The position numbers and the translations under genes are program-made. From positions 62,001-126,000 of the forward strand of contig CAMNCW010000041.1 in assembly GCA_946534715.1 (NCBI GenBank): DNA of 64,000 bases, written 5' to 3'. This DNA comes from an uncultured Bacteroidales bacterium (GTDB lineage: Bacteria; Bacteroidota; Bacteroidia; Bacteroidales; Paludibacteraceae). Below the pieces are notes generated by a model. The model was given only the letters and a program-made list of their open reading frames with translations. It searched no databases and was not told where the DNA came from. Positions 63,359-64,000 of this stretch are shown here, piece by piece (the first letter of the stretch is position 1; each line of letters begins with the position of its first letter).

Positions 63359-64000
63359 TTAGTCGCGGCGGAAGATGTCACGGGTATAAACTTTTTCTTG
63401 GACATCGTCGAGGACAGGGTCAAAACGATTGGCGATGATGGCTTGAGAACGGGACTTGAAGGCGGCAAGGTCGTTCACTACGAGAGAACCGAAGAAAGTT
63501 GAATTGTCCGGCAAAGTGGGTTCGTAAATGATGACTTGGGCACCTTTGGCCTTCACACGTTTCATGATGCCCTGAATAGAGGACTGACGGAAATTGTCGG
63601 AGTTCGACTTCATCGTCAAGCGGTAAACGCCGATGACGCACGGGTGCTCCTCCGAGGCGTTGTACTGGCCGTTGTTGTAATAGTCGTAATAGCCGGCTTT
63701 CGCCAAGACGCGGTCGGCGATGAAGTCTTTGCGGGTGCGATTAGACTCGACGATGGCTTCAATGAGGTTCTCGGGGACGTCTTGGTAATTGGCGAGAAGT
63801 TGTTTGGTATCCTTTGGGAGACAATAACCGCCATAACCAAAAGAGGGGTTGTTATAGTGCGTGCCGATACGCGGATCAAGGCAGACACCATCGATGATGT
63901 CCTGTGTGTTGAGACCTTTCATCTCCGCGTATGTGTCGAGTTCGTTGAAATAGCTGACGCGCAGGGCAAGGTACGTGTTGGCAAAGAGTTTGACGGCTTC
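63359..64000 (-). CDS. UDP-glucose/UDP-sugar 6-dehydrogenase (5' end outside window)
   Basis: The last 213 residues of a UDP-glucose/GDP-mannose dehydrogenase-family protein; the reading frame is open through the right window edge, where it begins [20 protein letters not shown]. Its catalytic Cys is in [15 protein letters not shown], and the C-terminal domain has [19 protein letters not shown] and VIIYEPTLP. Such enzymes oxidise UDP-sugars twice at C6 to uronates. Probably supplies a uronic acid to the polysaccharide. The gene is GC-richer than the wzx/wzy genes next to it. Confidence 0.9.
   Translation of the reverse strand, partial: EAVKLFANTYLALRVSYFNELDTYAEMKGLNTQDIIDGVCLDPRIGTHYNNPSFGYGGYCLPKDTKQLLANYQDVPENLIEAIVESNRTRKDFIADRVLAKAGYYDYYNNGQYNASEEHPCVIGVYRLTMKSNSDNFRQSSIQGIMKRVKAKGAQVIIYEPTLPDNSTFFGSLVVNDLAAFKSRSQAIIANRFDPVLDDVQEKVYTRDIFRRD

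Overview
The window reads as chromosomal DNA of a member of the Bacteroidales, with moderate GC and AT-rich intergenic spacers. The evidence is the repeated Bacteroidetes-type promoter (TTTG, 20 bp, TANNTTTG), the lack of clear Shine-Dalgarno sites, and typical family content: DUF1573 and DUF4250 proteins, a SusC/TonB-type outer-membrane protein, an OmpA protein with thrombospondin type 3 repeats, a PepSY-like lipoprotein and a Bacteroidetes-type YebC. No ribosomal RNA is present, so genus is not assigned.

Layout. 1-9.3 kb is a minus-strand block: a partial TonB-type outer-membrane protein, asnS, dnaB, meaB, a DUF1573 protein and relA/spoT. From 9.4 kb the plus strand carries an N-acetylmuramoyl-L-alanine amidase, an MCE protein, a 406-bp spacer that may hold oriC, and dnaA, followed by a shared terminator and minus-strand groES-groEL. 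Then come a DUF4250 mini-gene, menG/ubiE, tRNA-Glu(CTC), nadE, murB and murA; the last has Asp in place of the fosfomycin-target Cys.

21.1-25.8 kb is an AT-rich accessory island between murA and dsbD. It holds an unknown gene, a DUF262-DUF1524 nuclease-like protein, another unknown gene, a small protein and a RhuM-family protein. 25.8-37.2 kb holds dsbD, a PepSY-like lipoprotein, rlmB, rubredoxin, an RluA-type pseudouridine synthase, a pectate lyase, a small lipoprotein and a three-gene RND efflux system.

37.4-46.5 kb, mostly minus strand, holds rsmG, a YebC-like gene, the OmpA/TSP3 protein with a large lipoprotein, a RecD-like helicase, the SRP RNA (plus strand) and a subtilisin-like protease. 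46.5-64 kb is rlmD and a long surface-polysaccharide cluster, all minus strand. Its upstream part assembles the glycan (UDP-sugar dehydrogenase, Wzx, Wzy, two GT4, one GT2, a WbsX-like protein). Its downstream part has its own promoter at 56.26 kb and encodes a PglD-like acyltransferase, two acyl carrier proteins, two short-chain dehydrogenases, an acyl-activating ligase, a FabH-like ketosynthase, a hexapeptide acyltransferase, an SGNH-like lipoprotein, a PglC-like initiating transferase and a PglE-like aminotransferase. Together these look like a dedicated route that builds an unusual, probably hydroxylated, acyl chain on carrier protein and attaches it to a 4-amino sugar. This module and the DUF262/DUF1524 island are the two strongest candidates for undescribed biology here.
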